DNA of 64,000 nucleotides from Hyphomonas oceanitis SCH89 (GCF_000685295.1 NZ_ARYL01000020.1:19854-83853); one strand, 5' to 3'. Shown: positions 26,116-35,754, numbered from the stretch's first letter. The notes: generated from the sequence alone by a model not told the origin. Program-made: numbers and translations.

Positions 26116-27132
26116 ATGAACGACAATGACGAGGAAACCGGCCGGCTTGAAGCCGCTGCGCTTTGGTATGGCGATCTCCAGGCACCCGATGTGGACCTTG
26201 CTACCTGGGATGCTTTTCGCGTCTGGGAGCGCGATCCCCGCAATGCGGCGGCCTTCCGGCAAATCGAGGCAAGCGTGCCGATCATCGATCGTTCGCTCAG
26301 GCTGCGCACGGCCGCGGCCGATGTCACCACTGTGCCCGCCAAGCCGCGCCGCTCGCGACGGACAGTCGGTGCTGCGCTGGCCACGGCCGCAGCGGTTCTC
26401 GCACTGGGCGCAGCTCTCCTGCTGAACCTCCGGGCGCCTGAATTGCCAAGTCCTTTGACATATGCCAGCGACGTTGGCGAACAGCGCAGCGTCATGCTCA
26501 TCGACGGATCAGTGGTCACCCTCAATACAGACACCGCGATTGCAATTCTCTACACTTCGCGCGAACGCCATGTCAGCCTGGAGCGGGGGCAGGCTATATT
26601 CGAGGTGGCCAGGACGGGCGTACCGTTCGTGGTGGAGGCGGGCGCCAGCCGGACGCGCGCTATCGGAACCGCGTTTGAGGTATATCTCAAGCCATCCGGT
26701 GTCGCCATCACACTCCTCGAAGGATCGGTTCACGTTACAGCCTCTGAAGAAGACTCCCTGCCAAACAGTGAGCGCTTGGACCCCGACGAGCGGCGCGGCA
26801 GACGCCTCGCGCCCGGCGACCGGCTGAGCATTGCCGCAGATGGCACCCAGGTCCTTTCGCAAGTTGACATCACGACAGGCCCGACGTGGCGCCAGGGCAT
26901 CGTTCAGTTCGACAATGTGACACTGGAGGAAGCTGCGGCTGAACTGAACCGGTATTCCGATACGAAAATTATCGTGCCCGACGCGCGCTTGGCATCTGAA
27001 CGCATCAGCGGGACGTTCCAGGCCGATGCGCCTGCGGATTTCGCTGCAAATCTGGTTCTCATGTTGCCCGTAACCATCGAAGAGATCGACAGTCAGATCC
27101 TGCTGGTGCCATCCGGTCCGACACAGCCCTGA
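26116..27132 (+). CDS. FecR-family anti-sigma factor
   Basis: About 338 residues from the ATG at 26116; an in-frame ATG at 26089 overlaps the sigma gene. Order: DUF4880-like N-terminal region (EEAAALWYGDLQ-type, with TWDAFRVWERDPRNAAAFRQ), one membrane helix at about 85-110 (TVGAALATAAAVLALGAALLL), periplasmic FecR domain (SVMLIDGSVVTLNTDTAI, RHVSLERGQAIFEV), and a C-terminal STN-like unit (VQFDNVTLEEAAAELNRYSD). It should hold the sigma factor until the receptor's STN domain signals occupancy. Confidence 0.92.
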   Translation: MNDNDEETGRLEAAALWYGDLQAPDVDLATWDAFRVWERDPRNAAAFRQIEASVPIIDRSLRLRTAAADVTTVPAKPRRSRRTVGAALATAAAVLALGAALLLNLRAPELPSPLTYASDVGEQRSVMLIDGSVVTLNTDTAIAILYTSRERHVSLERGQAIFEVARTGVPFVVEAGASRTRAIGTAFEVYLKPSGVAITLLEGSVHVTASEEDSLPNSERLDPDERRGRRLAPGDRLSIAADGTQVLSQVDITTGPTWRQGIVQFDNVTLEEAAAELNRYSDTKIIVPDARLASERISGTFQADAPADFAANLVLMLPVTIEEIDSQILLVPSGPTQP

Positions 27133-27569
27133 TTACCCCGGCGGACGCTGAAGAATCTGACGGTAGGGCGTCCCTCAGTGTCAGCACGGATCAAGCTCGC
27201 AATACGCAAGCGGCATGTCATAGGTCGCACATGACCCTTGCCTGCAAGGTGTCTGGTTGCAGTTGATGAAAACCGTCGCGCCAGAGGCGGCGTCCGTCAG
27301 CGCGGCGGAATACGGACCCGGTCTTTGAGTGGATGCCGGATGCTCCGATCTCCCAGGAAACCAAGCGAGTGCAATGCGATCGCTCACATTGGGGCGTTTA
27401 TCCGCAATCGGTAGTTCTGGAGAGGCGGGCTGAAAAGCGCCGTTCCGGGCAGAGGACATCCGTTCACAATCCAAATATTTTCCTGCCGCTTCTTCGGGCT
27501 CGCCTCGTTGAGGGTGTTGACTGCCGGGATGGAATGCCTGGCCGGGGTCAAGCAAATCCGGAGGGGACC
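27133..27569. promoter_or_regulatory. 437-base leader/promoter region of the lasso receptor gene
   Basis: No plus-strand gene with a ribosome site is present before the receptor. An inverted repeat GGACGC (27143) / GCGTCC (27168) just after fecR could be a weak terminator. The region is long enough for a separate promoter, probably the target of the ECF sigma factor. A cysteine-rich minus-strand frame (27181-27555) is considered accidental. Confidence 0.4.
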
Positions 27570-30341
27570 ATGATCACAGCATCATCATTCAAGCGATATT
27601 TTGTCAGCATTGCAGCGGTTGCGCTGGCTGCAGGTTCCCCCGAGGGACGTGCTTGGGCCGACCCATTCAATGCGAGCGAGTCAGTCCACCTCATGATCGA
27701 TGAAGACACACTCGGAGCGTCGCTTCATGCCTTCGGCAAACAGTCAGGCGCCCAGATCCTCTTCTCCGAAACCTCTGTCTCGGGTCGTGCCGGTGTGCGC
27801 CTGGACGGCACTTATACGGCTGCCGCGGCGCTTGAGGCGCTTCTGAACGGGACGGATCTCGAAGCCGTGCGAGGGCAGGGCAACACCTTTATTGTTCGGC
27901 ATCGGAGCAATCAAAAAAAAGAGACATTGAAAGACCCGGATTTGCCTCGACGCGTCTCCGACACGCCCGCGGTCGCTTCTGATGCTGAGGCAGATGCCTC
28001 AAGTCCTGAGCCTTTGATGGTGGACAAAATTATTGTGACGGGCACCAGCTTGCGCGGCATCACGCCTGAAAGTTCGCCGCTCCAGATTTACTCCCGCGAT
28101 GATATACTCGGTTCAGGCGTGACAACGACTGAGCAGTTCATCAGGACGCTGCCGCAGAATTTTGGCGGTGGGTCGACTGAGCTCGCACCATCTGGACTGC
28201 CAGGCGACAGTAATTCACAGTTCAACAATATTTTCGGATCTGGCGCCAATCTGAGGGGGCTCGGGTCCGGCGGCACATTGACATTGCTTAATGGTAATCG
28301 GCTCGCGCCAACTTCAGAAATTGGCGACTTTGTGGATCTCTCTCTGATCCCAATCTCGGCACTCGAGCGCGTGGACGTTATGACCGATGGTGCGTCGTCC
28401 ATTTATGGCGGTGACGCGGTTGCGGGCGTCATGAACTTTATCTTGCGGGATGATTTCGAGGGCGCCGAAACGGCCGTGCGTTATGGGGCTGTGACGCAGG
28501 GCAATCTCGAGGAATACCGGCTCAGCCAGACACTGGGTACGGCCTGGCAAAGCGGTAACGTGATCGCAACGTACGAGTATTTTGATCGTGACAATCTCTC
28601 GCTGGCTGACCGTCCGGATATCCCGGTCCCGACTCAGACGGACGGAGCGCCGATTTCGAATGTCGGGCTCTTCGATCTTTTGCCGCAACAGACACGCCAA
28701 AGCGGACTTCTTTCGCTCAGGCAGTCGGTCAATGCCGATCTGGATGTTTCAGTGTCGGGACTTTATTCGAAGCGCGAGGCCGACAGTCTCTCTGTCTATG
28801 CGAGCAATACAAGCTCGGTTCTGGGTTTCGAAGCCTCGTCAGAATTGCAGTCGTTCAGTGCCAGCGCAACATATACAATCTCGCCTCGCTGGGCAGTGAC
28901 GCTCGATTCAACCTATAGCAATATCCACAATATCGAGACGGCGCAGACCCTTTTACCAGAACCTTTCGAACCTAGCGTCAAGGTCACGCATTCTGATCTC
29001 TATTCGGCTGATCTCAGGCTGAATGGTGATTTGTGGCGCATTGGTGGAGGGACCGTAAAGAGCGCATTGGGCGTCCATGTACGCCGTGAAACATTCGTCA
29101 ATGAGCAGCGAGGCGAAGGCGCCGAGCGCGATGGCGAGCGTGATGTAAGCGCTGTCTATGGTGAATTGCTTGTCCCTTTTTTTGGATCTGGGAACGCTGT
29201 CCCGGGTATTCAGCGGCTTGAACTGAACGTGTCGGGTCGACTTGACGATTACAGCGATTTTGGCTCCACAGTGAACCCGAAAATCGGGGCTTTATGGTCG
29301 CCGATTAGCGGGTTGATTGCGCGTGGCAGTTATAGTGAGTCCTTTGCGCCGCCTCCGCTTGGACGTACAGGTGACCTCAACAGAGTCGCGGCGGTGGTTC
29401 CATATTCGTATATTCTGGGACTGCTAGGCGGTATCCCTGCGCCGGATCCTTCACTGGAAGGCGTGGATTATCTTCAGACGTCCGGAACGGTTGCTGATCT
29501 CGAGCCAGAGACGTCTCGGACGTATACGGCGGGTATTGATTTTACCCGCCACACGGGTCGTCACGACTGGTCAGTTCGAACCAATTACTATGACATCGCC
29601 TTCGAGGGCCGTCTCGGGTCAACGCCGATACCCCAGAACCTGCCCGCCGTACTGGCCCCCAGTATTGCCTTCAATGATCCGGATGCCTTTCCGAATGGCA
29701 CCATCATTTTCTTTCCGAGCGCAGCCGAACTTGATGCCCTTGAGGCTTCGCTGAGCCAGCCAGTGATCTTCTTGGGCGGGGGCAATAGCCTGGACAATGT
29801 CGGTATCATCAATAACAGCGCAGTCGTCCGAAACCTTGCTTCCACCCGGACAAGTGGAGTCGATATTCAAGTCGATTATGCAACAGAAACCGACTGGGGA
29901 AATATATCGGCGGGGATCAATGCCAATCATATACTCGACTTCACCCAGCAGGCGTCTCCGACAACGCCCGAGGTAGTAGTTCTCGATACATATCTGAACC
30001 CAGTCGATCTTCAGCTCCGAGCCCATGTTAGCGTATCGGTAGGGGGCTTAGCCGGCAACGTGTTCGTCAACTATGCTGATAGCTACAAGACTGATGAGAC
30101 CGACACTGCTGCGCCGATCGCTGCGTGGACAACGATCGATACGTCCTTGAGCTATGCGTTAGGTCAGCGCCAGAACCCTTGGCTCGACGGGACCACGTTC
30201 AACCTCTCCGTGACGAACCTGCTCGATCAATCACCACCTCATACGCCTTCGGTTGGCACCAGTCGCATTGCTGGGTTCGACCCGGCGAATGCATCCCCAC
30301 TTGGTCGCTTCGTCGCCATTGAAATTCGGAAGGCGTTTTAG
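27570..30341 (+). CDS. TonB-dependent receptor with STN domain (lasso cluster)
   Basis: About 923 residues from the ATG at 27570 preceded by GGAGGGG; the signal peptide follows (FVSIAAVALAAGS). The STN signalling domain covers about residues 35-110 (GASLHAFGKQSGAQILFSET, ALEALLNGTDLEAVRGQG). The plug contains DKIIVTGTSLRG (TonB-box-like), LRGLGSGGTLTLLNGNRLAP and DGASSIYGGDAVAGVMNFIL. The barrel ends in FVAIEIRKAF with a terminal Phe. In isopeptidase-type lasso clusters such receptors are thought to recognise and import the lasso peptide or a complex of it and to signal through FecR. It is followed by the isopeptidase gene after 3 bases. Confidence 0.93.
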   Translation: MITASSFKRYFVSIAAVALAAGSPEGRAWADPFNASESVHLMIDEDTLGASLHAFGKQSGAQILFSETSVSGRAGVRLDGTYTAAAALEALLNGTDLEAVRGQGNTFIVRHRSNQKKETLKDPDLPRRVSDTPAVASDAEADASSPEPLMVDKIIVTGTSLRGITPESSPLQIYSRDDILGSGVTTTEQFIRTLPQNFGGGSTELAPSGLPGDSNSQFNNIFGSGANLRGLGSGGTLTLLNGNRLAPTSEIGDFVDLSLIPISALERVDVMTDGASSIYGGDAVAGVMNFILRDDFEGAETAVRYGAVTQGNLEEYRLSQTLGTAWQSGNVIATYEYFDRDNLSLADRPDIPVPTQTDGAPISNVGLFDLLPQQTRQSGLLSLRQSVNADLDVSVSGLYSKREADSLSVYASNTSSVLGFEASSELQSFSASATYTISPRWAVTLDSTYSNIHNIETAQTLLPEPFEPSVKVTHSDLYSADLRLNGDLWRIGGGTVKSALGVHVRRETFVNEQRGEGAERDGERDVSAVYGELLVPFFGSGNAVPGIQRLELNVSGRLDDYSDFGSTVNPKIGALWSPISGLIARGSYSESFAPPPLGRTGDLNRVAAVVPYSYILGLLGGIPAPDPSLEGVDYLQTSGTVADLEPETSRTYTAGIDFTRHTGRHDWSVRTNYYDIAFEGRLGSTPIPQNLPAVLAPSIAFNDPDAFPNGTIIFFPSAAELDALEASLSQPVIFLGGGNSLDNVGIINNSAVVRNLASTRTSGVDIQVDYATETDWGNISAGINANHILDFTQQASPTTPEVVVLDTYLNPVDLQLRAHVSVSVGGLAGNVFVNYADSYKTDETDTAAPIAAWTTIDTSLSYALGQRQNPWLDGTTFNLSVTNLLDQSPPHTPSVGTSRIAGFDPANASPLGRFVAIEIRKAF

Positions 30342-30344
30342 ACA

Positions 30345-32942
30345 GTGGCAACGACAGGTAATGTGTCTACCGCGCACCGCTACGCGTTTCCCATCCTTAG
30401 AAATGCGATACTCGCTGCTGTCCTGCTTTTGACGCAGCTTTTTGCTGCGGCTATGGCTGACTCCAGGTCTCTTTCCCTGGATGACATGCTGAAAGTTGAA
30501 GGCTTAGGGACGGCCACAATTGACCCGACAGGCCGTTGGCTCATTTATGAGCAGCTGCGGCCCTATGACGAAATTCCCGATTATAGTTTTCGAACCTATG
30601 CATTCGGCAAATCCGGTCACCAGTTATGGCGCTATGACCTGGCGTCTGGCGCTCCCCCGGTTTTGTTGCCGGGGCTCGATCCCGTTCCGCATGCGTGGCT
30701 TGACGGGTTTTCCCCATCAGGTCGCTTTCTTAGCCTTATGCAGTATCGGTTCGGGGATCTCACTATCAGCGCATATGACATGGTACGCGAGCGCAGCGTG
30801 TCCTTTGCCCACACACCTGCATTCAGCAGAACGGGCGATTTCAACCCCGTCTGGATTTCAGAAACTGACCTTGTCTTTTCTGCGCTACCTCAAGGTGACC
30901 AACCCGCCACAACCAGCGTGCGTGCTTTAACCGGCAAGCGACTAAGCGAGGCTTGGCAGGACGCATGGACAGGTACCACATCGACGGCGGATGAAGTGCG
31001 ATCAAGGCCTCCCGGGGCGGCTGACAGCCATGCGGCAGGCCAACTTGTGCGTGCTAATGCGCTTTCTGGCAGAACCGAGATCCTTGCAGAGGGGCTTTAT
31101 GCAGATATTCGCGTTTCGCCAGACCATTCTCAGTTGGCAGCATTAGCTGTTTCACCTCCGGATCAGGTTGACCCCGAGGTGCTTGTCGAGAACGACCCAC
31201 GTCATTTTACGCTTACGCTGTTTGACCTGGAAAAAAATGCGTCCCGCGTGTTGGCGGGGAGCTTAGAATTTATGCCCTATACGATCAGCTGGGATCCAGC
31301 CGGACGGCGCTTGGCAGCCTTTGCCTGGGAGCGCGGTGGATATCCTCGGGATGGGAGATTTGTCGTGATCGACACATCGACCGGGCAAGTCACCCGTTAT
31401 GACCATGATGGTCTCGACCTCGTGTCCGAGCGCGAAAGAGGGGGCATTCAGAGACCAGAACGCGTGTCTTTTCTTGACGATAGGCTGGCGATTTTCGCGC
31501 GTAAGATACCAAAAGGCGAGGATCCGACGCCGCGGTTTTCCTATCAGGACTTGCGGCCGGAAGCTCCTCCAAGAGCAGACTGGTATGCGGTGTCGCCACA
31601 AGGCCGCCATGTCAATCTGACTGCGAAAGTCGGAGCCACATCGCCAATTCCTGTCCATGCTGGCCCGAACGAGCTCACTGTGTGGGGCAGTGAGGGGATA
31701 TATCGGCTTGATCGATACGGGATCCGGGACCGACTAATGCCGGGCAGGGCAGACAAGTTCCGCTATCTGCCGCATGGGACGTTTTCCACCCGCGCAAGCT
31801 TGGTTCGCCCGGATTTTGTCGACGAAGCAATGTTTACGTTTCAGCTGGGAGGAAAGGCGCAGATCGCCCTTGTGGACCTACGCGCCAAACAACTTGGTCA
31901 GAGTACGATTATTGACGCACCAGACGCCGACGCGCTTCCGATCGCAGCCTCCATCCCTGCGGAGAAGGTGGTGTTTCGATCCCAAACAGGTTCTGTCACA
32001 CGTGTCTTTGCGACCGGCACAAAATCCAAGGGGGCGACCACGCAAATCGCTAATCTCAACACTCACCTTCAAGATATTGATTTCGGAAAGTGGAGCAGTG
32101 TTCAGTATGTTGCAACGGATCCGGAGGGCCTTTTGCCAGACAGGACGTTGGAGACATGTCTCCTTTTGCCTCCGGATGCCGAACCCGGCGATCGGTTCCC
32201 ACTTATTGTGGATATCTATCCGGGTGTCGCAGGCCGCTGCTCAGCTATGGTCCCTGCGTTCGACTATCCCGATCCCCACTCGCCCTACCTATGGGCAGGA
32301 AAAGGATACGCTTATGCCAGAGTCGCAACGCCAAGCGACTTCATCCGCACGGTCGAGGGGCCGATTGCGGGCATGCCAACGCTCATAGACGCTGGCGTCG
32401 ATGCACTTATTGATACGGGTCAGGTGGATCCGTATCGGATCGCATTGCACGGCTTTAGTCAGGGCGGAATCTCGGCACTTTATGTCGCGGCCCACACATC
32501 TCGGTATCGTGCAGTGATCGCGAAAAATAGCTGGGCAGACCTTTTCAGTCACTACTTTGGCGCCGTCGGCATTTATGGACTTCTATATGACGAATTCGGC
32601 GCATATACGGGCTACGACTCCGTGCGAGGCAGCGACTTTGGAATTGGCCACACGCCATTTGTTGATCCCGGCATATACTACCGTAATAGCCCTGTGTTCT
32701 TAGCAAACCAGATCGACATGCCTGTTCTCCTGATGCATTCGGACCTGGACAGTTTCGATATGGCGCAATTTGACGAGATGTTTGGTGCGCTCAAGCGGGA
32801 AGGAAAGGATGTGCGCTATATACGCTACTGGGGCGAGGGCCATGGTCCATCGTCACCTGCGAATATTCGGGACATGTGGAAACGTATGCTGACATTTCTC
32901 AATGAGTATGGAGTTGCACCGGGTATTAGGAGCGACGATTGA
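30345..32942 (+). CDS. Lasso peptide isopeptidase (S9 prolyl-oligopeptidase family)
   Basis: 865 residues from a GTG, with GGAAGG about ten bases upstream. A signal peptide (ILAAVLLLTQLFAAAMADS) predicts a periplasmic enzyme. The N-terminal half is a beta-propeller (LDDMLKVEGLGTATIDPTGR). The C-terminal alpha/beta-hydrolase domain shows the triad: Ser705 in HGFSQGG, Asp802 in HSDLDSF, His833 in WGEGHGP. Context with lasso genes identifies it as the AtxE-type isopeptidase, which opens the macrolactam ring of the cluster's own lasso peptide. The stop overlaps the convergent cyclase gene by 17 bases. Confidence 0.9.
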   Translation: MATTGNVSTAHRYAFPILRNAILAAVLLLTQLFAAAMADSRSLSLDDMLKVEGLGTATIDPTGRWLIYEQLRPYDEIPDYSFRTYAFGKSGHQLWRYDLASGAPPVLLPGLDPVPHAWLDGFSPSGRFLSLMQYRFGDLTISAYDMVRERSVSFAHTPAFSRTGDFNPVWISETDLVFSALPQGDQPATTSVRALTGKRLSEAWQDAWTGTTSTADEVRSRPPGAADSHAAGQLVRANALSGRTEILAEGLYADIRVSPDHSQLAALAVSPPDQVDPEVLVENDPRHFTLTLFDLEKNASRVLAGSLEFMPYTISWDPAGRRLAAFAWERGGYPRDGRFVVIDTSTGQVTRYDHDGLDLVSERERGGIQRPERVSFLDDRLAIFARKIPKGEDPTPRFSYQDLRPEAPPRADWYAVSPQGRHVNLTAKVGATSPIPVHAGPNELTVWGSEGIYRLDRYGIRDRLMPGRADKFRYLPHGTFSTRASLVRPDFVDEAMFTFQLGGKAQIALVDLRAKQLGQSTIIDAPDADALPIAASIPAEKVVFRSQTGSVTRVFATGTKSKGATTQIANLNTHLQDIDFGKWSSVQYVATDPEGLLPDRTLETCLLLPPDAEPGDRFPLIVDIYPGVAGRCSAMVPAFDYPDPHSPYLWAGKGYAYARVATPSDFIRTVEGPIAGMPTLIDAGVDALIDTGQVDPYRIALHGFSQGGISALYVAAHTSRYRAVIAKNSWADLFSHYFGAVGIYGLLYDEFGAYTGYDSVRGSDFGIGHTPFVDPGIYYRNSPVFLANQIDMPVLLMHSDLDSFDMAQFDEMFGALKREGKDVRYIRYWGEGHGPSSPANIRDMWKRMLTFLNEYGVAPGIRSDD

Positions 32943-34764
32943 TTCCATGCCGACCCACACGAATAGCTTTCCAGGTCTGAAGCCAGGATTCGATGGAATA
33001 GTAAGCCAGCAACAGGCTGCCAGAGCTCGCCATACGATAGTCATCGCCGGAAAAAAACGATGCGACATCTCGCGGCTCGATCAACCCCCTCCCCGCCAGC
33101 TCGCCGTACGTGAGCGCCTCGACGATTTCGCGGCGGTAGGCCGTTACTCGATCTGTAAAGTATCGGGATGCATGTCCTTTGTTCATCCGATGACGGATCT
33201 CGTCAGGGATGGAGCCTTTGAAGGCGCGCCTGGCAAGGCCGCGGCTCGTCGCGTCAGACGTGAGCAGGTAGCAGGGCAGGCGAAGGCATAAATCGATAAG
33301 GGGCTGGGCTATGAGGGGATGAGTGGTCTGGACTGCACCGGGTTTGAAGTATGGCTCCCGCATTTGAAACATATGTAAGAGCGTGCTGACCTGATCAAAT
33401 TTTGCTGGTGGCAATCCGCCCGACACACGTATCCAGTCGGGGAGCACACTCTGACGATCCAGATTGGCCTGAACGTGGCGATTGATGTGTGTCCAGCGTC
33501 CGGCGATGGCTGCTTCCATCGCGCTGGTTCCACGGCATCCGACTAGCGGTGGCAAGGTCTTCCGGAGAACCTGCCAAATTGACTTGCCTGAGAGTCTGGC
33601 GGCGTCAACCAGGCCCTGGGCCGTCTCCAGACATATGCCGTGATTGCGGACATGATCTGCAAAGCTGAGCGGACTTCGGGACGCCAGGAACAGATGGTCT
33701 CCACCCTGTCCCGTCATCAGGGTCGTTCCAGGTGTTCGAAACGATTCCGGAAGGAGCCCGGCCGGATCTGGCGAAAGGAACTGGCGATGAGGACGCACGC
33801 TAGCCGGATGCCGACCGAGTGAATCGAGACCGGACTGAGGTTCGGCTAGGATTTCTATCAGCTCGCATCCGCTTGCCTCTGCCGCCAAGCGAGCATAATG
33901 CGCCTCAGAAGCATCATCAGAATCCATTATGTAATGTACCGCGCGAACCTGTCCTCTGGGGCGGGCGGCGCAAAGGCAATGGAGAACAATTGTCGAATCT
34001 AAGCCTCCGGAGAGACTGACAACAATATCGGATCGATCCCTGGCGGAGGCTTCGACAACGTATTGGACCGTGGCCCTCAGTTCCTCGGCTGCTGTGTCTC
34101 GATGCGGTTCGTAAACATCCCGAGCAATCGCGCGAGGATCCCATAAACGGGTTCGAAATGAACCGCTTTTACTGATCGTCAGCTGCTCGCCGCCGAGGAG
34201 CTCTGATACCTCTTTCAATCCCGTAGAGCCGTTTATGATCTTATCATATGAGAGTAGCGTACGAACGTGTTCTTCATTGATGGAAAAGTTGGTCAGGTCC
34301 AGAAACGTGCAATTCTCCAGGTGGGAAAATACCAGCGTCACACCGTTTTGGTTGGCGAAGTAGCAGGGAATGGACGCGGTTGGATCGAGAATCACAGTGG
34401 AAGCGTCGGCCGAGGCCAGAAAAGCAACATAGTTGCCCCAATACCTATCAATCAGCGCTTGGCCCGTCGTGCGATAAAGTATCCCTTGCTCGTCTGGCGG
34501 CAAACGCGAGAGCGCGTCACTGCTTCTTCCTTTTTGATACAGTCGACCGAACACGGCGCCGTTGCAGTTTGGATCAATTCCCTGAAGCGGAAGAAGATTG
34601 TTTCGGCTGCCAGCGCCACTCAAGTCATAGATCGCAAATCCGGGATGGCGAACAGACGGAGCTTCAGGGCGAAAATTGGAGCTTATATCATTGTGAATTC
34701 CGTCGGCCGCTGAGCAGGCCGGCACTTCATGCTGGTCCCAAATCATTGCGAAGAATGATAGCAT
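32926..34764 (-). CDS. Lasso peptide macrolactam synthetase (asparagine-synthetase-like, C protein)
   Basis: 612 residues. An N-terminal glutaminase-like domain lacks the catalytic Cys2 of asparagine synthetase (starts MLSFFAMIW), as in all lasso cyclases. The synthetase domain has the ATP-binding PP-loop VSLSGGLDST at about residues 247-256. The protein adenylates the ring Glu/Asp side chain of the leaderless core and joins it to the N-terminal amine. An AGGAGG-like ribosome site lies 12 bases after the B gene, so B and C are co-transcribed. Length is normal for proteobacterial lasso C proteins. Confidence 0.93.
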   Translation of the reverse strand: MLSFFAMIWDQHEVPACSAADGIHNDISSNFRPEAPSVRHPGFAIYDLSGAGSRNNLLPLQGIDPNCNGAVFGRLYQKGRSSDALSRLPPDEQGILYRTTGQALIDRYWGNYVAFLASADASTVILDPTASIPCYFANQNGVTLVFSHLENCTFLDLTNFSINEEHVRTLLSYDKIINGSTGLKEVSELLGGEQLTISKSGSFRTRLWDPRAIARDVYEPHRDTAAEELRATVQYVVEASARDRSDIVVSLSGGLDSTIVLHCLCAARPRGQVRAVHYIMDSDDASEAHYARLAAEASGCELIEILAEPQSGLDSLGRHPASVRPHRQFLSPDPAGLLPESFRTPGTTLMTGQGGDHLFLASRSPLSFADHVRNHGICLETAQGLVDAARLSGKSIWQVLRKTLPPLVGCRGTSAMEAAIAGRWTHINRHVQANLDRQSVLPDWIRVSGGLPPAKFDQVSTLLHMFQMREPYFKPGAVQTTHPLIAQPLIDLCLRLPCYLLTSDATSRGLARRAFKGSIPDEIRHRMNKGHASRYFTDRVTAYRREIVEALTYGELAGRGLIEPRDVASFFSGDDYRMASSGSLLLAYYSIESWLQTWKAIRVGRHGINRRS

Positions 34765-34775
34765 GACACAGCCTC

Positions 34776-35471
34776 CTAAACGGTCATTATTCGGCGGTAC
34801 TCTTTGGTGTTGTCGGCGTGGTCATTCAAAATCAGACCGTCCTGTTCTACCCAACAGTGCGCGCCAAAGGGGGATAGGCGAACGCCGAATACCCAATCTG
34901 TGGGAATATTGAACAAGGCGAGAAACTTTATCAGGACGAGGCTGCGAAAGCGGCACGCGTCGTCTGTTGTTAGCAGAAATGGTGACAAGGCATGGAAGTC
35001 AGCTACCAGCGTATGAACCTGAGCGCTCGGTGGGTGCGGTCGGCGTAACGCGTTCTTCTTCCATTTCCGAACTGCCCGCACAACGCGCGCGAACGAGCCT
35101 GTTCGCTCAAGCGTCCAGCAGGAAATGAGAGCATAAGCTAGGGGAACCAGGTGGCTAAACGCAGTGTGAAAAGGCTCTTCAGAGTAGAGATCCAGAATAC
35201 TATCCCGCGCTTCTGTGATCGGCAAAAGAGTCGTCGTCGATTGGTCGTGCGCAGCTGGCGCTATCACAGCTCGATCTACAAGACGGTTGGCAAAGCGACG
35301 TGCACCGTCGCTTAATTGAGCGGGAGCGGATGCTGCGCATATCTCATGCAACCAGTCAGTCTGTTCGGATGTTAGCCTGAAGTAACGGTCCGCATTGACA
35401 TCAAGAAGGATGATCGCGGCCTCAAACTGACAAGCATAAACATCCGGAGAAAGAGCAAAAAAATGTGTCAT
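34776..35471 (-). CDS. Lasso peptide leader-binding and cleaving protein (fused B1-B2)
   Basis: About 231 residues from the ATG at 35471. Residues 1-75 (ACQFEAAIILLDVNADRYFRL, LTSEQTDWLHEICAA) form the PqqD-like RRE (B1) that grips the leader. The C-terminal part is a transglutaminase-like cysteine protease (B2) with the triad Cys173 (DDACRF), His205 (FGAHCW) and Asp217 (LILND). The fusion is the usual proteobacterial form. It removes the leader after Arg26 of the precursor and hands the core to the cyclase. Confidence 0.93.
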   Translation of the reverse strand: MTHFFALSPDVYACQFEAAIILLDVNADRYFRLTSEQTDWLHEICAASAPAQLSDGARRFANRLVDRAVIAPAAHDQSTTTLLPITEARDSILDLYSEEPFHTAFSHLVPLAYALISCWTLERTGSFARVVRAVRKWKKNALRRPHPPSAQVHTLVADFHALSPFLLTTDDACRFRSLVLIKFLALFNIPTDWVFGVRLSPFGAHCWVEQDGLILNDHADNTKEYRRIMTV

Positions 35472-35598
35472 ACTTTCACGGCGATGGCCGGCCCGTACTT
35501 GATCCTGGACTGCTATATGCAGTCGAAAATTGCGACAATTAGTGGTTGGCCGGAGCATCTGGGTTGCCCGAAAGAAGCTCCGGCCGATTGGATGCCGT

Positions 35599-35615
35599 TC
35601 CCAGTCAAAGTGGGA
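35599..35615 (-). other. Small hairpin between lasso precursor and B gene
   Basis: TCCCA and TGGGA flank a 7-base loop within the 154-base gap between the precursor stop and the B-gene start. Hairpins at this place in related clusters are thought to raise the precursor transcript above the enzyme transcript. Here the stem is short, so this is tentative. Confidence 0.25.
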
Positions 35616-35625
35616 TTGCGGCTAT

Positions 35626-35754
35626 CTAGTCGCGTGAGCTCTGGCCGAAGAACTCAATGAGCCCGTTGGGTTGCCCACGGGTCTCTTCGGAGACTGAGCC
35701 AAGTTCGATCAAATCAAGGAATTCTTCCTGATGGTCATCTGAATTCGTATACAT
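35626..35754 (-). CDS. Lasso peptide precursor (A)
   Basis: 42 residues from the ATG at 35754, with AGGAGAA upstream; a longer frame to 35841 has no ribosome site. The 26-residue leader ends LIELGSVSEETR. This repeats the alphaproteobacterial pattern LI-LG--S-ETR seen in astexin-type precursors, with the essential Thr at the penultimate leader position. The predicted core is GQPNGLIEFFGQSSRD (16 residues). Gly1 should join the side chain of Glu8 in an eight-residue ring, leaving an eight-residue tail FFGQSSRD with Phe9/Phe10 or Gln12/Arg15 as possible plugs. Identification rests on the leader motif, the ring acid at position 8 and the adjoining B and C genes. Confidence 0.93.
   Translation of the reverse strand: MYTNSDDHQEEFLDLIELGSVSEETRGQPNGLIEFFGQSSRD

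Noticed and set aside
27181..27555. Minus-strand frame of 124 codons with a cysteine-rich end between fecR and the lasso receptor
   Set aside because: No ribosome site, no signal peptide, and the N-terminal part is antisense to the leader region of the receptor gene. Judged accidental.
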